Source: Argyresthia goedartella (taxonomy: Eukaryota > Arthropoda > Insecta > Lepidoptera > Argyresthiidae). From it: a DNA stretch of 64,000 nt. This document shows positions 33,546 through 45,102 of the stretch, in pieces. The notes beneath the pieces are model-generated. The model worked only from the letters and a program-made list of their open reading frames with translations, did not search any database and was not told where the DNA came from. The position numbers and the translations under genes were made by a program. The stretch lies in NCBI GenBank assembly GCA_949825045.1, contig OX463812.1, forward strand, positions 3,332,661 to 3,396,660, written 5' to 3'. Positions within the stretch are counted from its first letter, which is position 1; every line of letters starts with the position of its first letter.

Positions 33546-35058
33546 GTTCGGCACCCTGACGGGATGGCAGAGGCACAGTTCACATTGGGCACAGTGCCCT
33601 TGTGGTCTGCGGAGTGTGTTCTCGCGCGGAGCGCGAGAACCACTACGGTTGCGGGGTCTAGGACTTATGGTTGCCTCATGCCCGCGGCGTCAACTCGGGG
33701 GGTAACGTCCCCCCCGGTCTTGGGTGGCCCCTACTTGTCAGGGGCCTCGCGTGGTCTTCGTTGTGCTGTGCTTTCGCCGTCTATTGGCATACACTGGCGA
33801 CAACGGTGCGGGAGCTTCTTCTTCTTCACTGTGCCGTGCTTTCGCCCTCTTCTGCGGGCTTACACTGGCGACAGTGGGATGAGCAGCAACTCTCTTGGGA
33901 GTGGTCTGCCTTCAGGCGGACGTGCGTGATGCGGAGCAATGTCGTGGAGATGTGCGTGGCGGCTGTTGTCAGCGCAGTCGCCAGCCGCGCGACGAATTTC
34001 TCCACGGTGGGCATCCGGGTATCCCTCATGATGGTGGTGTTGCGCACGTACCGCCCGGCTCCTGTGATCACCCGCAGGGAGATGTTCTGGAACCGCTGCA
34101 GCCGTGCCTTCTGGGTCTTCGACAGTAGGGCGTACCATGCTGGAGCCGCGTAGGTGAGCCGCGAGCGCACATAGGCCTTGTACACCCGCAGCTTGGCTCT
34201 CAGAGGCAGGCTGGACGACAGGACAGGCCGGAGCATTGCCCGCGCGGCTTTGGCCCGGTTGATGCAGTGTTGCACCATCGGGACCATGCGCAGCGAGCAG
34301 TCGATGTTGCAACCGAGGTATTTCACTGTCGATTGCCACTCGATGTCCCGGCCCCTCAGCTGTAGCGGGGTCGGACGGCGGGAGCGGGTGGTCAACAGGG
34401 CTGTTGTCTTCCCGACGTTCACCGCGGTCCGCCACTTGTCCAGCCAGGGCGGCAGCAGGTCCAGGAGTCGCTGCATCTTCCTGCAGGCGAGCTCGATTTT
34501 GCGCGACGACGCGAAGTAGGCGCTGTCGTCCGCGTAGAGGGCGAGCACAACGTCTTCCACCCCCTCCTCGAGATGGCCCTCGAGTGTGGGGATGTCGTTG
34601 GTGTAGAGCGCGTAGAGCACCGGCGAAAGGCAGCTGCCTTGCGGGACTCCTGCGCTGATGGCCTTCGTCTGGGAGTGTGCATTCTCGACCGAGACGAAGA
34701 ACCGCCGGTCTTCCAGGAAGGAGGCCACGATCTGCCCGATCATTGGGGGCACACCTGCGTCCAGGAGCTTGAAGAGGAGCCCCTCGTGCCACACTCGGTC
34801 AAAGGCCTTCTCGATGTCAAGAAAGACCCCGACGGTGTATCGGCCCCTGTTCAGCTCCGACGCCAGGTAGTGCAGGACTCTCGCCAGCTGGAGCGTCGTG
34901 CTGTGGCTGTCACGGAAGCCATGTTGCTCTGCCCTCAGCTGGATGTGGGGCAGGATTCTCCGTAACAGCAGGCGCTCAAACAGCTTGGCGATATGAGGCA
35001 GCAGGGTGATCGGGGGCACAGTGCCCCCAGGGTGATTCATTGCTCCGTTTCGCGTGAT
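33546..35058 (-). pseudogene. Jockey-type reverse transcriptase, 5'-truncated
   Basis: A GC-rich unit unlike its surroundings; its frame ends at 33826 and a 3' UTR follows to about 33546. The frame begins within the RT at TVPPITLLPHIAKLFERLL. Motif A is FLDIEKAFDRVWH (Asp at about residue 119 of the fused frame), motif B is AGVPQGSCLSPVLY and motif C is LYADDSAYF (213-216), all intact. The C-terminal region (LQRFQNISLRVITGAGRYV) is typical of Jockey. Endonuclease and ORF1 are missing. The 3' UTR contains a degenerate direct repeat (GTGCTTTCGCC...TACACTGGCGACA, twice). Confidence 0.88.
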
Positions 35059-35174
35059 GATGAGCATCGATCGCAAGAGGATGAGCATCGATCGCAAGAG
35101 GATGAGCATCGATCGCAAGAGGATGAGCATCGATCGCAAGAGGATGAGCATCGATCGCAAGAGAATGAGCATCG
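35059..35174. repeat. 21-bp minisatellite in frame with the Jockey RT
   Basis: Five and a half units (unit starts GATGAGCATCGATCGCAAG) begin at 35059, 35080, 35101, 35122, 35143 and 35164. A related GATGAGCATCG seed recurs at 35260. Because 21 is a multiple of three, the minus strand reads MLILLRS repeatedly and continues into the RT frame. Confidence 0.85.
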
Positions 35175-35372
35175 CCAGGTCAAGATGGGAAAGGTTAATT
35201 GTTGAACAGGGCTAGGCACGTGTGTACAACAATATAACGAAATGAACGAGTGACAAGAGGATGAGCATCGTCAAAGCTATGATATGTGAGGGATTCCTTA
35301 CGATGTTTTACATGATTCCATTACCATTAGAATGATGGGACATAGAGACATAATTAACCTTCTTAATATAAA

Positions 35373-35844
35373 CTAGTGGCTCTGTGAGCTGAAGACCTCG
35401 CGAGTGTCACTTTCTTTTAATGACACATACAAACTTATGAATGCACCTGGTTACGGACATGGAGTATGAAAAAAGCCGCACCAATAACTTTGTAAACTAC
35501 ATTTTGCGGCCTTAAACCCAACCTATATTGATTTTTCGCTAACATTACACAGCCTGTTATACTGTCGGTCTCCACAAAATCCAAGGACACCTCATTTGTT
35601 AAGATCCGTCAGCCTGTTTGGACTGTAGAGGTTTTTTGAACTTTTCAAACTCCACATCTCCGCCATTTTGAAAATACTTCAAAAACTGAATCGACAAAAA
35701 AAATACTATTTAATTATCAAACCTGCTTACAAAAATTCACGGGAATTAGTTGAGAAATGCGGCATGTAGAGGAAAACATCCGGACAAACATACGAAAGCA
35801 TTTTTGCCCAATCCTGAAACGGATGCACTTCCCTCGCTCGGTCA
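35373..35844 (-). mobile_element. Helitron-like non-autonomous element, copy 1
   Basis: On the minus strand it starts near TTGACCGAGCGAGGG and ends AGCTCACAGAGCCACTAG followed by T. The end has a short hairpin (GCTC-ACA-GAGC) just before CTAG, the arrangement known for Helitron 3' ends. Two related copies flank the satellite. It contains a segment (35421-35510) also found in repeat G. Confidence 0.5.
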
Positions 35845-37208
35845 ACTATATTAGTAAGTCAACGTGGGCTGATCATGATTGATGATGATATAATGATAAT
35901 GGAAAACACATACTTAGGCGTCTATTCCCAAAATAAGCCGCGTTTCCTATAACACATAATAATAATGATAACTTATTTCACCATCAAAAAGTTACCAAGA
36001 GTCCTTATCAAAATGTCACAATAATAAATTGGGAACATCTGAAGCCTGAACTAGGTTTATATAACCTATATTTCAGGTAGTTGAGGTTGGATGCTAAATT
36101 TAGACATAGATATGCGACTATCCGATGGAAAAATGATTATCGAGATGAATATGGAACCAAGAGTACTTAATTAAAAAATCTTAAATTTAAACTTAACTTT
36201 AATGAAGATGTGGTGATGTGACCTTTCTTTGTGTTACATCTGGGTGTGTGTGTGTGTGTGAGTATGTGTGAGAGGCTGAGTATTTTGTGGATCCCCTGAA
36301 TCGAAATAGGTATCGTACACATATTAAAACAATTTAAAACAAATGACACAAGGTACTTAAATAACTAAATCCTTACTTAAATAAAGACCGATCTAACTAT
36401 GTCTGTGATTGATACAATATGTAAATGTAATTGATTTGGTACCTATATATATGCCACCGCAAATATACATATCAAACATCGGATGCTGCGCAATCGAGCC
36501 CGCAAGTCACAGCCGGCACTCCACAGTGCTAATTAACACATATATTGCAGAGTGCGGTTAGGCCTGCGAGTTTCATAATCAGGAGGGAATTAAATTATCA
36601 ACACGATTATTAATGCAGCGAGCGGTTGGGCGTGTGAGCTTCGTAATCAGCGGGGAATGAATTCATCAGCGCGATATCTCGTAACGGGCTGTTTGCAGTT
36701 GACTCGCGCCTCGGGGAAATTCGCGCGGCGAAAAATATGCAGTCGCCCTCGATTTGCGGGGGGGTAGATTCGACTAAACACTGTCACTGTCGCTGTATAA
36801 TCGTGCTGCACCAAACCAACCGCCTGGCTGGCGTCTTTCGTCTCATGTCCGTCGACATGGCGGGCATGGCGTGTGTGACATGACGGAAGATGGCAGCTTA
36901 AACTCAAACTGAAATAGTTTATTGTATGTAGGCAAAAATGATGCACTTTTACAAGTCAGATGTCACATTAAGAAAAATAAAAAATAAATCAAATTTGATT
37001 ATGTTTTGAGTTTGAAAAATTAAATTTTCCTTTCTAGTGGTTATTCATGGTTGAGTCTCGCACAGGAAAAGAAATCTCCATTAACTCTACCAGTACTTCA
37101 AAAATAGGCCCGTCAGAGAAAATAGCACAAAGAAACTCTAAGGGGATGTTATTTTTTAAATTTTTATATTATATTTTATGCTAGAATGTAGAATTAAAAA
37201 TAATTTAA
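35845..37208. other. Mostly unassigned; TG microsatellite and a ~67-bp tandem duplication
   Basis: A TGTGTGTGTGTGTG run is at about 36243-36260. A diverged direct duplication with GCGGTTAGGCCTGCGAG and GCGGTTGGGCGTGTGAG lies at about 36547 and 36614. A retroelement-tail-like block (GTTTATTGTATGTAGGC) is at 36920. No gene seen. Confidence 0.45.
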
Positions 37209-37375
37209 TCTAATGACAATAATCCCAGGCGGGGGTACAGAAAAAAAAACTAGGTCTTGGGTGTTTATATGTGTGTGACGTCACTGTTTCTGGTACCAAC
37301 GACACAGGGTATCGTAGTGTGGGGCCAGAAGCAATGTATGTGCCTGTATGTAAATGTTAATGTTTATTAAAACAT
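37209..37375 (+). mobile_element. SINE family A, head-less copy
   Basis: Begins within the B-box arm (CCCAGGCGGGGGTA), then CTAGGTCTTGGGTGTTTATA, GTGACGTCACTGTTTCTGG, ACGACACAGGGTATCGTAG and the TTTATT tail. It is 5'-truncated and has no internal promoter. Confidence 0.75.
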
Positions 37376-37856
37376 CGTTTCTGTAACTGCTAATAAGACA
37401 TCTCAAGACAACAATTTCACAAAAGAAACAATTATTTGTTTCTTTTACAAACAAACAAAAGCTAATTTACATCTAGTTAACATAACTTATGAGAAACCAG
37501 TTTGGACCAGTCCCCCCCAGCAGCACCCGTTCACGAGTATGACTTGTACACCAGCCATCACCCCCCTCGCCATATTTGAGGGAGGGGAGCAACCCACTAC
37601 CGCTTAGTTGACACGGTGGTATGGTAAATCACATCCACATTTCCCAGATCTGTCGGCATTACTCAGCATCCAGCCAGTGCGGAAATTAAATATTAAATTA
37701 AGTGGTGGAAGTTACTTGAGGTAACCGCCAAATTAAAAAATATTTATTCACACCAGGACAGACTTTTTGGTGGGCGTTGGGGAATTTAAGCAATAAAAAA
37801 GAACATCATATTATTACCTGGGTAGATGTTAATTACGTAGTTTATTTTTTTATGGG
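37376..37856. other. Unassigned spacer
   Basis: No gene or repeat recognised. Confidence 0.4.
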
Positions 37857-38213
37857 ACACACGTATCATAAACCCTCCTTCCTGCGTCCAAAAACCACAC
37901 GTTACGACGAGAATAATGTTATACCACTTGGTAAAAACTCATTTCTTATCTTAATATTGATACATTAAGACCATAATGTACCAATTTTCGACAAATTATG
38001 ACATTCAAATTTCAAACGCCGACGCCCGCCTGCGTGCCGCCCCTAGTTTGTCTGTGAAGTTGGTACTACTGAACAAGCTAAACAAGTGCAGATCAATTAT
38101 CAATGCCACAATGCCGGTCGAACATGCGGTTCCTGAACACATCAAAGAGAGTTTATGATCTCTCTCTCGACTTTTAATGCCCTCCATTATTTATCAGTCA
38201 CATATACTACTAT
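37857..38213 (+). mobile_element. Composite inverted-repeat element, copy F (fold-back arm deleted)
   Basis: Starts at ACACACGTATCATAAACC. The core is complete, and its 60-residue frame is 37976-38158. At 38157 it jumps to CTCTCGACTTTTAATGCCC, losing the first fold-back arm, and ends CACATATACTACTATTA. Confidence 0.82.
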
Positions 38214-38458
38214 TAGTTTACATTAGTCGAATACACTGCGGTTACTTTTGCCTCAAAAGTGACAGCTGCATTTCTCTGTTCCGCAAGATATACATCGCGC
38301 CACGTATTTAGAGCGCTGGGCGACGTTGGCGGGTATTATTGCGCATATGTACAGGTATTGAAGAGATCTACTGCGCATTCAAGGCCACCGCTCCTAACTC
38401 GTGGCGCGAGGTATACAAGCTAAGTGTTTGATCTAGTAAACTATTGCGTAACTTGATA

Positions 38459-39055
38459 GTAAAAAACCAGTCAAGTGCGTGTCAAACTCGCGCACGAAGG
38501 GTTCCGTACCATCGTAAGTAGGGATGTGCGGATGATGGTGCGGATTGAAAAGTTTGGATTTTACTTATCAAAATGTTGTTTACAAAGTTATTGGTGCGGC
38601 TACTCTTTTACTCCATGTACATTTTCAGATTAATTTATAATTTAATCTGTGGTTTACACTATTATTCACGTTTATTGTATGGGACCCCGTCTAAAATATT
38701 TGTTTTATTTTTATTTTATTTTTTATTTTCAGAGTGAATGTTTATTGTATTTTGTATTTTTCTATGCAATAAAAAATTGTGAATTGTGAATATATAACTA
38801 AATATTCTGTGAATATTTCAAGCGTCTACCTGTTGCTGTTATCAATATCGAGCAAACACTAGCAAAACATCATGTTTGTTGTATGTGAGCCCATTTCAAT
38901 ATTTATTATATTCTGTGTTTTAGTATTAGTTGCTATAGCGGCAACAGAAATACATCATCCAAAAAAATTTCAACTGTCTAACTATCACGGTTCATGAGAT
39001 ACAGCCTGATACGGACAGCGGAGGCTTAGTAATAGGGTGCCGTTTGGAACCCGTG
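38459..39055 (+). repeat. Interspersed repeat G with internal insertions
   Basis: Standard start (CCAGTCAAGTGCGTGTC, CGCACGAAGGGTTCCGTACC) and standard end (GCGGAGGCTTAGTAATAGGG). The middle (about 38620-38880) is expanded by a T-rich block with AATAAAAAATTGTGAATTG, apparently a nested retroelement tail or partial second repeat copy. Confidence 0.65.
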
Positions 39056-40304
39056 GTTCGATCACAATACCACATATATACCACCTATAGTGATCTTTAT
39101 GCTAAATAATTAATCTCCTCTAATTAGTATTGTATTGTTTTACATAATTTCTGTATTGTTTTCTTTTTGTGTAATTTCTTTTTATGTAATTCCAAAACAT
39201 TTGTTTGTGTTTGTACGGATTTAAATAAATACACAATTTATCTATCTATCTACACAGCTTGTGGTGAAACTTGTAACAGTTTCAGAACTACTGACACTCA
39301 GGATGGTCATTGGCCTGCAGGCTGATCCTCCACCGGAGTATCTTTCCCGATCTTTTTTACATTGACGTTTTGATGGATGTTCGCCAACTTCTGACCACCA
39401 CAATTTATTTGCCAGAATTCCCAAATTAAATACCAGTCACCATCACAATCGCAAAACCTCTCAAAGTTCTTGCGTATTTCCTAATTTTCTTTTTACTTAA
39501 ACCTCCCTGGACTGATGAGGTTAAAACATAATAAGCGTTATATAATTAGAAGCCGGTCGGTAGCATCTATGCATAAATATAAAGCTAGATATTATCTATA
39601 TGTACGTTTAATATCAGATCTTCTTATTGTGTAGATTAGAGATACGAATGAAAAACCCTGAGGGAAAACTCCTCGTAAAACAAGCAGAAGAAAATCAAAA
39701 CAGACTCCAAATTCTTAACAAAAACAGGAAGCAAGCTGAACCAACAAGCTAAGCGATGTGCACACTACCGCACTATCAAATGTTAGCTACAATATATTGC
39801 ACAAGTTTACCGTCGTTTTCTTTTTTATTAGTTTTTACTGGAATAATACTCCTCAGTTAGAAGCAGACAAAACAACGTTTATCGAGAAGATAGTAATAGT
39901 CGGTAGACAGTAATGATAATAGAAGATTTAAAACGGAAAACACCCTTCAGAAATCAAGAGGTCTTATGAAGACAAATCAAATGAGCCAAAACTCGATGTG
40001 TTCACAAATAAGATTCAAAGGGCTCTGGTTAAAACACCATCCAGCTTAGGTGATGATGATGAGAATATCGGTACAATACATGAATAGGACTTGTCATGAC
40101 GAAACTAATGATCCCAAATTAAGGGGCTTACAAGTAAGCATCCTAGAGTTTCCTATTCAACTTCCAGCTATATCATCCGACCAGCTCGATGGTACCATAT
40201 CATTGTATAACAAAACCTAATTATCATTTTCCTAGTTCTTAGCATACATAAATATTACAAATCAATAAACGAATTATACGAGTACCTATATTAGTAAATG
40301 TTTC
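39056..40304. other. Mostly unassigned
   Basis: A TTTAAATAAATACACAATTT and TCTATCTATCTAC tail-like patch sits at 39220-39250. No coding motifs; the 60-residue minus frame at 39242-39424 is unsupported. Confidence 0.4.
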
Positions 40305-40678
40305 TTTCCGCGAATCGAAATCGAGATTCACGCGAAGTTTGGATTTTATATAGCAAAATGTTATTTACAAAGTTACTGGTGCGGATACTTTCGCCTTCCA
40401 TGTACGTAGCAAGGTGCTACGTACATGGAAGTAATGTACGTAACAAGTATGTTTTCATTCATAAGTATGTATGTGGTTTACAGATAAAAAAAAATATAGT
40501 TTATTTAGTATTTTTTGTTATAGCGGCAACAGAAATACATCATCTGTGATTTCAACTGTCTACCTATCACGGTTCATGAGATACAGCCTGGTGACAGACG
40601 GACGGACGGACGGACAGCGGAGTCTTAGTAATAGGGTCCTGTTTTAACCTTTGGGTACGGAACCCTAAAACTGAGTGA
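40305..40678 (+). repeat. Interspersed repeat G, 5'-truncated
   Basis: Contains TTTACAAAGTTACTGGTGCG, TATAGCGGCAACAGAAATAC, GACGGACGGACGGACGGACA and ends TTTGGGTACGGAACCCTAAA. A short inverted duplication (CTTCCATGTACGTAGC/ GCTACGTACATGGAAG) lies inside at 40395-40434. Confidence 0.75.
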
Positions 40679-40817
40679 CAGGAAAACTGTTGATACTTGT
40701 CAAAATTTACAGAACAGCCAACTAAACGGCGAAGGGAATTTGAACAAACTAGGCCGTTTACTAGGACAACTGAAGGACATTAAGTTTTACCGGATATTTT
40801 AGTAATCCTGTAATATT

Positions 40818-41046
40818 TTATATACGTATCATAAACCCTCTTTATTGCGTCCAAAAACCGCACGTTACGACCAGCATAATGATATACTACTTGGTACAAA
40901 CTCATTTCTTATCGGAATATTGATACATTATGACCATAATGTATCAATATTTCGACATATTATGGCATTCAAATTTCGAACGCCGACGCCCGCCTGCGTA
41001 GTTTTAATGCCCTCCATTATGTATCAGCCACATAAACTACTGTTAA
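40818..41046 (+). mobile_element. Composite inverted-repeat element, copy G (large internal deletion)
   Basis: Has the 5' module up to GACGCCCGCCTGCGTA, then jumps directly to GTTTTAATGCCCTCC and ends CACATAAACTACTGTTA. Module 1's second inverted repeat and most of the fold-back are deleted, but both outer ends are kept. Confidence 0.8.
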
Positions 41047-41114
41047 TGGGAATAACGGAATTTAGTTAGGAACACAATTATCTCGAAATGGTTTTCTCAG
41101 TTAGGTAACTTTGT

Positions 41115-41525
41115 TTTTAGGGTTCCGTACCCGAAGGGTTCCAAACGGGACCCTATTACTAAGACTCCGCTGTCCGTCCGTCCGTCTGTCACCAGGATGT
41201 ATCTCACGAACCGTGATAGTTAGTTAGTTGAAATTTTCTCAGATGATGTATTTATGTAGCCGCTATAACAACAAATACTAAAAAACAGGATAAAAGAAAT
41301 ATTTAAGGGGGCTCCCATACAACAATTCTTTCAATACCACATACAAACTTATGGATGCACCTGGTTTCGTACATGGAGTGTGAAAGTAACCGCACCAATA
41401 ACTTTGTAAACAATATTTTGCTGTGTAAAATCCAAACTATTCACTCCACACCATCGCTTCCATTGAACGGTGGTACGGAACCCTTCGTGCGCGATTTAGA
41501 CTCGCACTTCACCGGTTTTTAATTT
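41115..41525 (-). repeat. Interspersed repeat G, complete (minus)
   Basis: AGGGTTCCGTACCCGAAGGG to GCACTTCACCGGTTTTT. Highly similar over its whole length to 6450-6878, so the two are recent relatives. Confidence 0.8.
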
Positions 41526-41589
41526 TACAGGACTTATTGCTATGCTAATAACATATTAACAAATATATTGTTCGTCGAAAAAATTACAA

Positions 41590-41750
41590 CAATGTTATAT
41601 AACGGATCCGTAAAGTTGACCTTCATTGTCACGTCATTGTCACTGAGCCGTCATTTAGCTAGCGGAATCTGTCAGAAAATCTGCCTAGCAGGGCAATAGT
41701 TTTAAAAGTTATGTAATTTCCTGCCCGCCGTTTTCGATTAGGAAATCTGA
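41590..41750 (+). repeat. GAGCCGTCATTT repeat, longest copy
   Basis: GTTGACCTTCATTGTCACG, CACTGAGCCGTCATTTAGC, AATCTGCCTAGCAGGGCAA and TTTCCTGCCCGCCGTTTTCG. The inverted copy at 55730-55895 has the same blocks in reverse order. Confidence 0.6.
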
Positions 41751-42636
41751 TTACAATGACGCCATTTTGTTTGGGCTTTTGTTAGATATTATATGTTTAT
41801 AGGAAAATAACGCTTAACATAGTAGCATTATATTTTAATATTAGTTAGGACTTTATTAAATAGGGTGGTATCTAGAAACTATCGATGACACAGCCACCGT
41901 CACGTAAAAGGAATTAAATTATATTAATATTCATATGATCTAGTTGTTATGTTCACTTTGTTGCGTGATTAAACTGTAAATGATGTGCATGTCTTATTTA
42001 TTTATTTATTTATTATTACATACGATATGATTAAATTCCACGCCCCAACCGACAGGGCGTGGAATCCCGATAGGGTTGGTTTTCACCAGGAGTATCACAA
42101 TTGACGCCGTGGACCGGAATTTGAAAGCTCAATTCGAGGCAGGAATACGGGATGAGGAGCACAAGGGGTGGGGGGAGAGGAGTCGAATCTTACTCTCGTC
42201 GTAGCCCGATGCTGTCGCCGTCGTGTTGCTTGCCGACACAAGGAGTCGCTGTCCGAATGCGACGAATTGGGGACCGAACCACTTCAACCTTTCACAACAC
42301 GAAGCACTCACTCCGATGACTTGAATCTACTTATTTCCCGACGATTGTTCCGTGCTTATTATAATTAACATTCCGACCAGGCCCGACACCTGTGTTAGAC
42401 AATTATTACTACTAAAATACAGCCAAGGCCCGAACGCCATGTGCCGACATTTTTTCCATGTCAAAAAAAGTAAGCTCTAACTCGTCATCACGTTTCTATA
42501 CAAGTGACAGCTGCTAGTTCCGTTTCCGATCACTCGCGGTCCGAGTCGCGCAACAAAAAGAGGTGCGTTCCGAAGCATAAATATTAAACACGATAAAAAA
42601 CATAAAAACTAACAATTGTCTCACAAAACCATTTAA
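41751..42636. other. Unassigned, includes a short hairpin near 42040
   Basis: CCACGCCCCAACCGACAGGG then CGTGG (42040-42064) can form a stem. A TTTA-type microsatellite is at 41997-42016. The overlapping frames at 42129-42368 have no recognisable motif. Confidence 0.4.
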
Positions 42637-42898
42637 ATAATAATAATAATAATAATTCCTTGGACATCATTTTACACACATTGATCTAGCCCCAAACTAG
42701 GATTCCCTGTATCTTGGGTACTAGACAACGGTACACATACTTATATAGATAAATATTATACTTAGATAGATAAACAACCATGAGTAGGGTACAAACATTC
42801 GTTCTCATCAAACAAATATTTGCCCCCACCGGGACTCGAACCCGGGACCCCTGGTTTCGTAGGCAGCGTCACTGCCGACTCGGCCATTCGGGTCGTCG
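42637..42898 (-). mobile_element. tRNA-derived SINE, family B, copy 3
   Basis: Inverted copy: tail AATAATAATAATAATAAT, body blocks in reverse (CCTTGGACATCATTTTACAC, CCTGTATCTTGGGTACTAGA), B box reverse GGACTCGAACC and A box reverse CCGACTCGGCCA. All promoter blocks are present. Confidence 0.85.
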
Positions 42899-42947
42899 AC
42901 TTGGTTTGACTGTGAGATTACGAGTCTCACCAAAAGACAAACTAACA

Positions 42948-43080
42948 GTTAAAGATTATCTAACAGATATTTTTTAAGGGAGTTGTTAAACTTCCTCTTA
43001 TTTTTCTCACTACGAATGTCCTCGGGAAAACTATTATATAAGTAAGGTAAACGTTTTTTTAAAAATCTATATAATCGTCT
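42948..43080 (-). pseudogene. LINE ORF2 C-terminal tail (minus)
   Basis: The minus strand encodes LPYLYNSFPEDIRS, then FNNSLKKYLLDNL and a stop near 42948. The pattern LP..YN.FP..IR and F...LKKYLL is the usual end of CR1-like ORF2. Only about 40 codons are present. The frame is too short and on the wrong strand for the plus frame that overlaps it. It directly adjoins the head of SINE family B copy 3. Confidence 0.55.
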
Positions 43081-43394
43081 ATAAAAGGATTATATGGCGG
43101 ATATGGGATATATACCTATACATATACCATATAGTATTTGTCATCGTAAACATATATCATTATGTGTGTAAAGATAGGTATTCTATTGATGTGCCTATTA
43201 ATAACTAAATGAATAAATTGGATATCTGCCTAAACAACTGTAGCTCTGCCAGCTCGTATGGTAAACGGTAATATTATTTATGGTAAATCCATACTAAATA
43301 AAAGTTTTAAACAAAATTTTGTGACTACAATACCTAGCAAAAATAGCCCTTGTTTCAAATAATTAGCAGAACCAGCATAAAAATAAACATTCAA
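43081..43394. other. Unassigned AT-rich spacer
   Basis: TATA-rich tract with no recognised feature. Confidence 0.4.
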
Positions 43395-44238
43395 ATCAAA
43401 TCAAATGTCTTTATTAATGTAGATATTTACATTTACTTAGCAAAAGTCATTTTTTGCCTCTTCTCTACATTGGCCCACTGTGGGAGAAGAAAGGCCTAGA
43501 AACTCCCACAGATTGAGTTTTAGATCTCATTTTAAAATTTATTGTTCTGGACTAATACAATATAAATAATATTACAATATTAATTATTATAAATAATAAG
43601 CAGGAATAAAAAAAAATACAAAATTATTAACAGCAAGTTCTGTGCTGAGTTAGATTTACCCCATACAGTCTCGTCATTTTAGTAACCTTGAACATTGTTA
43701 AATCCCTTTTTTGACAAAGTCGCTGTTACATAGCTTTTAAATTACTTAAATGGCAATTTTAAAATCTCCAGAGGTACATATCTTGTTGTAGTAGAGAATG
43801 CAGTGACCATTGAAAGAATTGTAAATCTTCGCGAGTCTAAACCGGGGCGCATCTAGTCTGTGATTATTTCTTAGTTAAACATTACAGCCATCGCTAAGTT
43901 TGGTAAATGTTGTAAGATTCTTGCGTATACACATTATATTTTCGAAAATAAATTGACTAGCTACAATTAGTATGTCAATTTCTTTAAAAAGCTCTCTTAA
44001 GGAGTCTGTGCGTTTTAAATTAAAAATTGCTCGAATATCTCTTTTCCGTAAAATAAAAATAGTTGAATATCCGCTGCTTTCCCCCACAACGAGATATCAT
44101 AGGTCATGACACTATGAAAGTAACAAAATAATGCTTGCCTAGATGTAGCCACATCCGTGTTTTGCCTAATGTTCCTAACAGCGTAAACCTCAAAACATAA
44201 TTAACCAGCTAACTTATATATGTGGGTCCCCACTGCCC
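43395..44238 (-). pseudogene. Family 2 LINE, ORF2 C-terminus and 3' UTR (minus)
   Basis: The minus strand starts at GTGGGGACCCACATATATAA (encoding the GPHI block). It shows TIFILRKRDIRAIFN, RTDSLRELFKEIDI and VASQFIFENIMCIRKNL in frame 43875-44087, then decays with frameshifts into a 3' UTR matching 30390-30560. A CAAATCAAATCAAATG tail is at 43395. It lacks RT and endonuclease. The 5' truncation point directly abuts a SINE family A fragment. Confidence 0.8.
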
Positions 44239-44310
44239 CTACACTAGGATACCCTGCGAAGTGGGAACCAGAAACAGCGACTTCACACGCATATAAACAT
44301 CCAAGACTGG
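44239..44310 (-). mobile_element. SINE family A, 3' fragment (minus)
   Basis: CACTAGGATACCCTGCG, GGGAACCAGAAACAGCGACT and CAAGACTGG match the inverted body of family A. No head or tail. Confidence 0.6.
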
Positions 44311-44525
44311 AAAACGATTACTAAACTTGCCGATTTCGAAGCGAATTACGCGCGTTCTATTTCTTTTGCAAGGCAATGTCAGACACAGAAATACTTATTA
44401 CTTTGCCGAAGGAAATTATAAACGATTTTTCTTGCTCTATATATTACTTCTATGTACTGCCTGTGTTTTGCGTGAGGAGGACGGGAAAACCAAAACCAAC
44501 GTTTCTCATAATTAATAATTATTCA

Positions 44526-45076
44526 CTAGTGGCCCGGTGGGCAGTGGACCTCTAACTTTGAAATCTTTATTTTGCGATTTAAAATAGAGTCTATTGACTT
44601 TTCAGGAAAATAGTTATAGCTTATTTCACTCAATCTCATTGTCTATAAAGATCCTCTTTACTTATCCATCTCCTACTTCGAGGAGTCCAAACTTGGTATG
44701 TTTTGAAAAGATTTCTTGGATTTTTGGAAAACAGGCGGCCGAAAGGTAATAGTATAGTATATATTTAGAACAGGATCATAAATCCCTTTAATTTGATACC
44801 CCGCACGATAGGTTTCAGAAAAAATATAAAAAAATCCCATTCAAAAAATGAATGACGTCATAACTATTCCCCCAGGAAGAAAATCGAGTAAAGCTCTCGA
44901 CAAAAAATAATATTTTGATTCAAGGAACACGTGTGCCAAGTTTTGTGAGGATCGCTTGAAAACTGTGGCCCCTAGACCGGAACTGACAGACACCAGACAT
45001 AAAGACAGTCGAAAGCAAACTCAGCCTCTTATCTTGTCGAAATGGAGCCCTTCGCTCCCTTCGCTCGCTCGGTCAA
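44526..45076 (-). mobile_element. Helitron-like non-autonomous element, copy 2 (left of satellite)
   Basis: The minus-strand 3' end is CTGCCCACCGGGCCACTAG followed by T; the hairpin stem is GCCC/GGGC. Aligns along its length with 48228-48836: CCTACTTCGAGGAGTCCAAA, AAAACAGGCGGCCGAAAGG, GAACACGTGTGCCAAG, GTCGAAATGGAGCCCTTCG. The other end is GCTCGCTCGGTCAA. Confidence 0.6.
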
Positions 45077-45102
45077 TTAAACAGAGAATTTAAAAAATAT
45101 TC

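Noticed and set aside
33860..34792. 310-codon minus frame and several plus frames inside the Jockey element
   Set aside because: They are shadow frames of GC-rich DNA. Only the 33826-35172 frame contains RT motifs.
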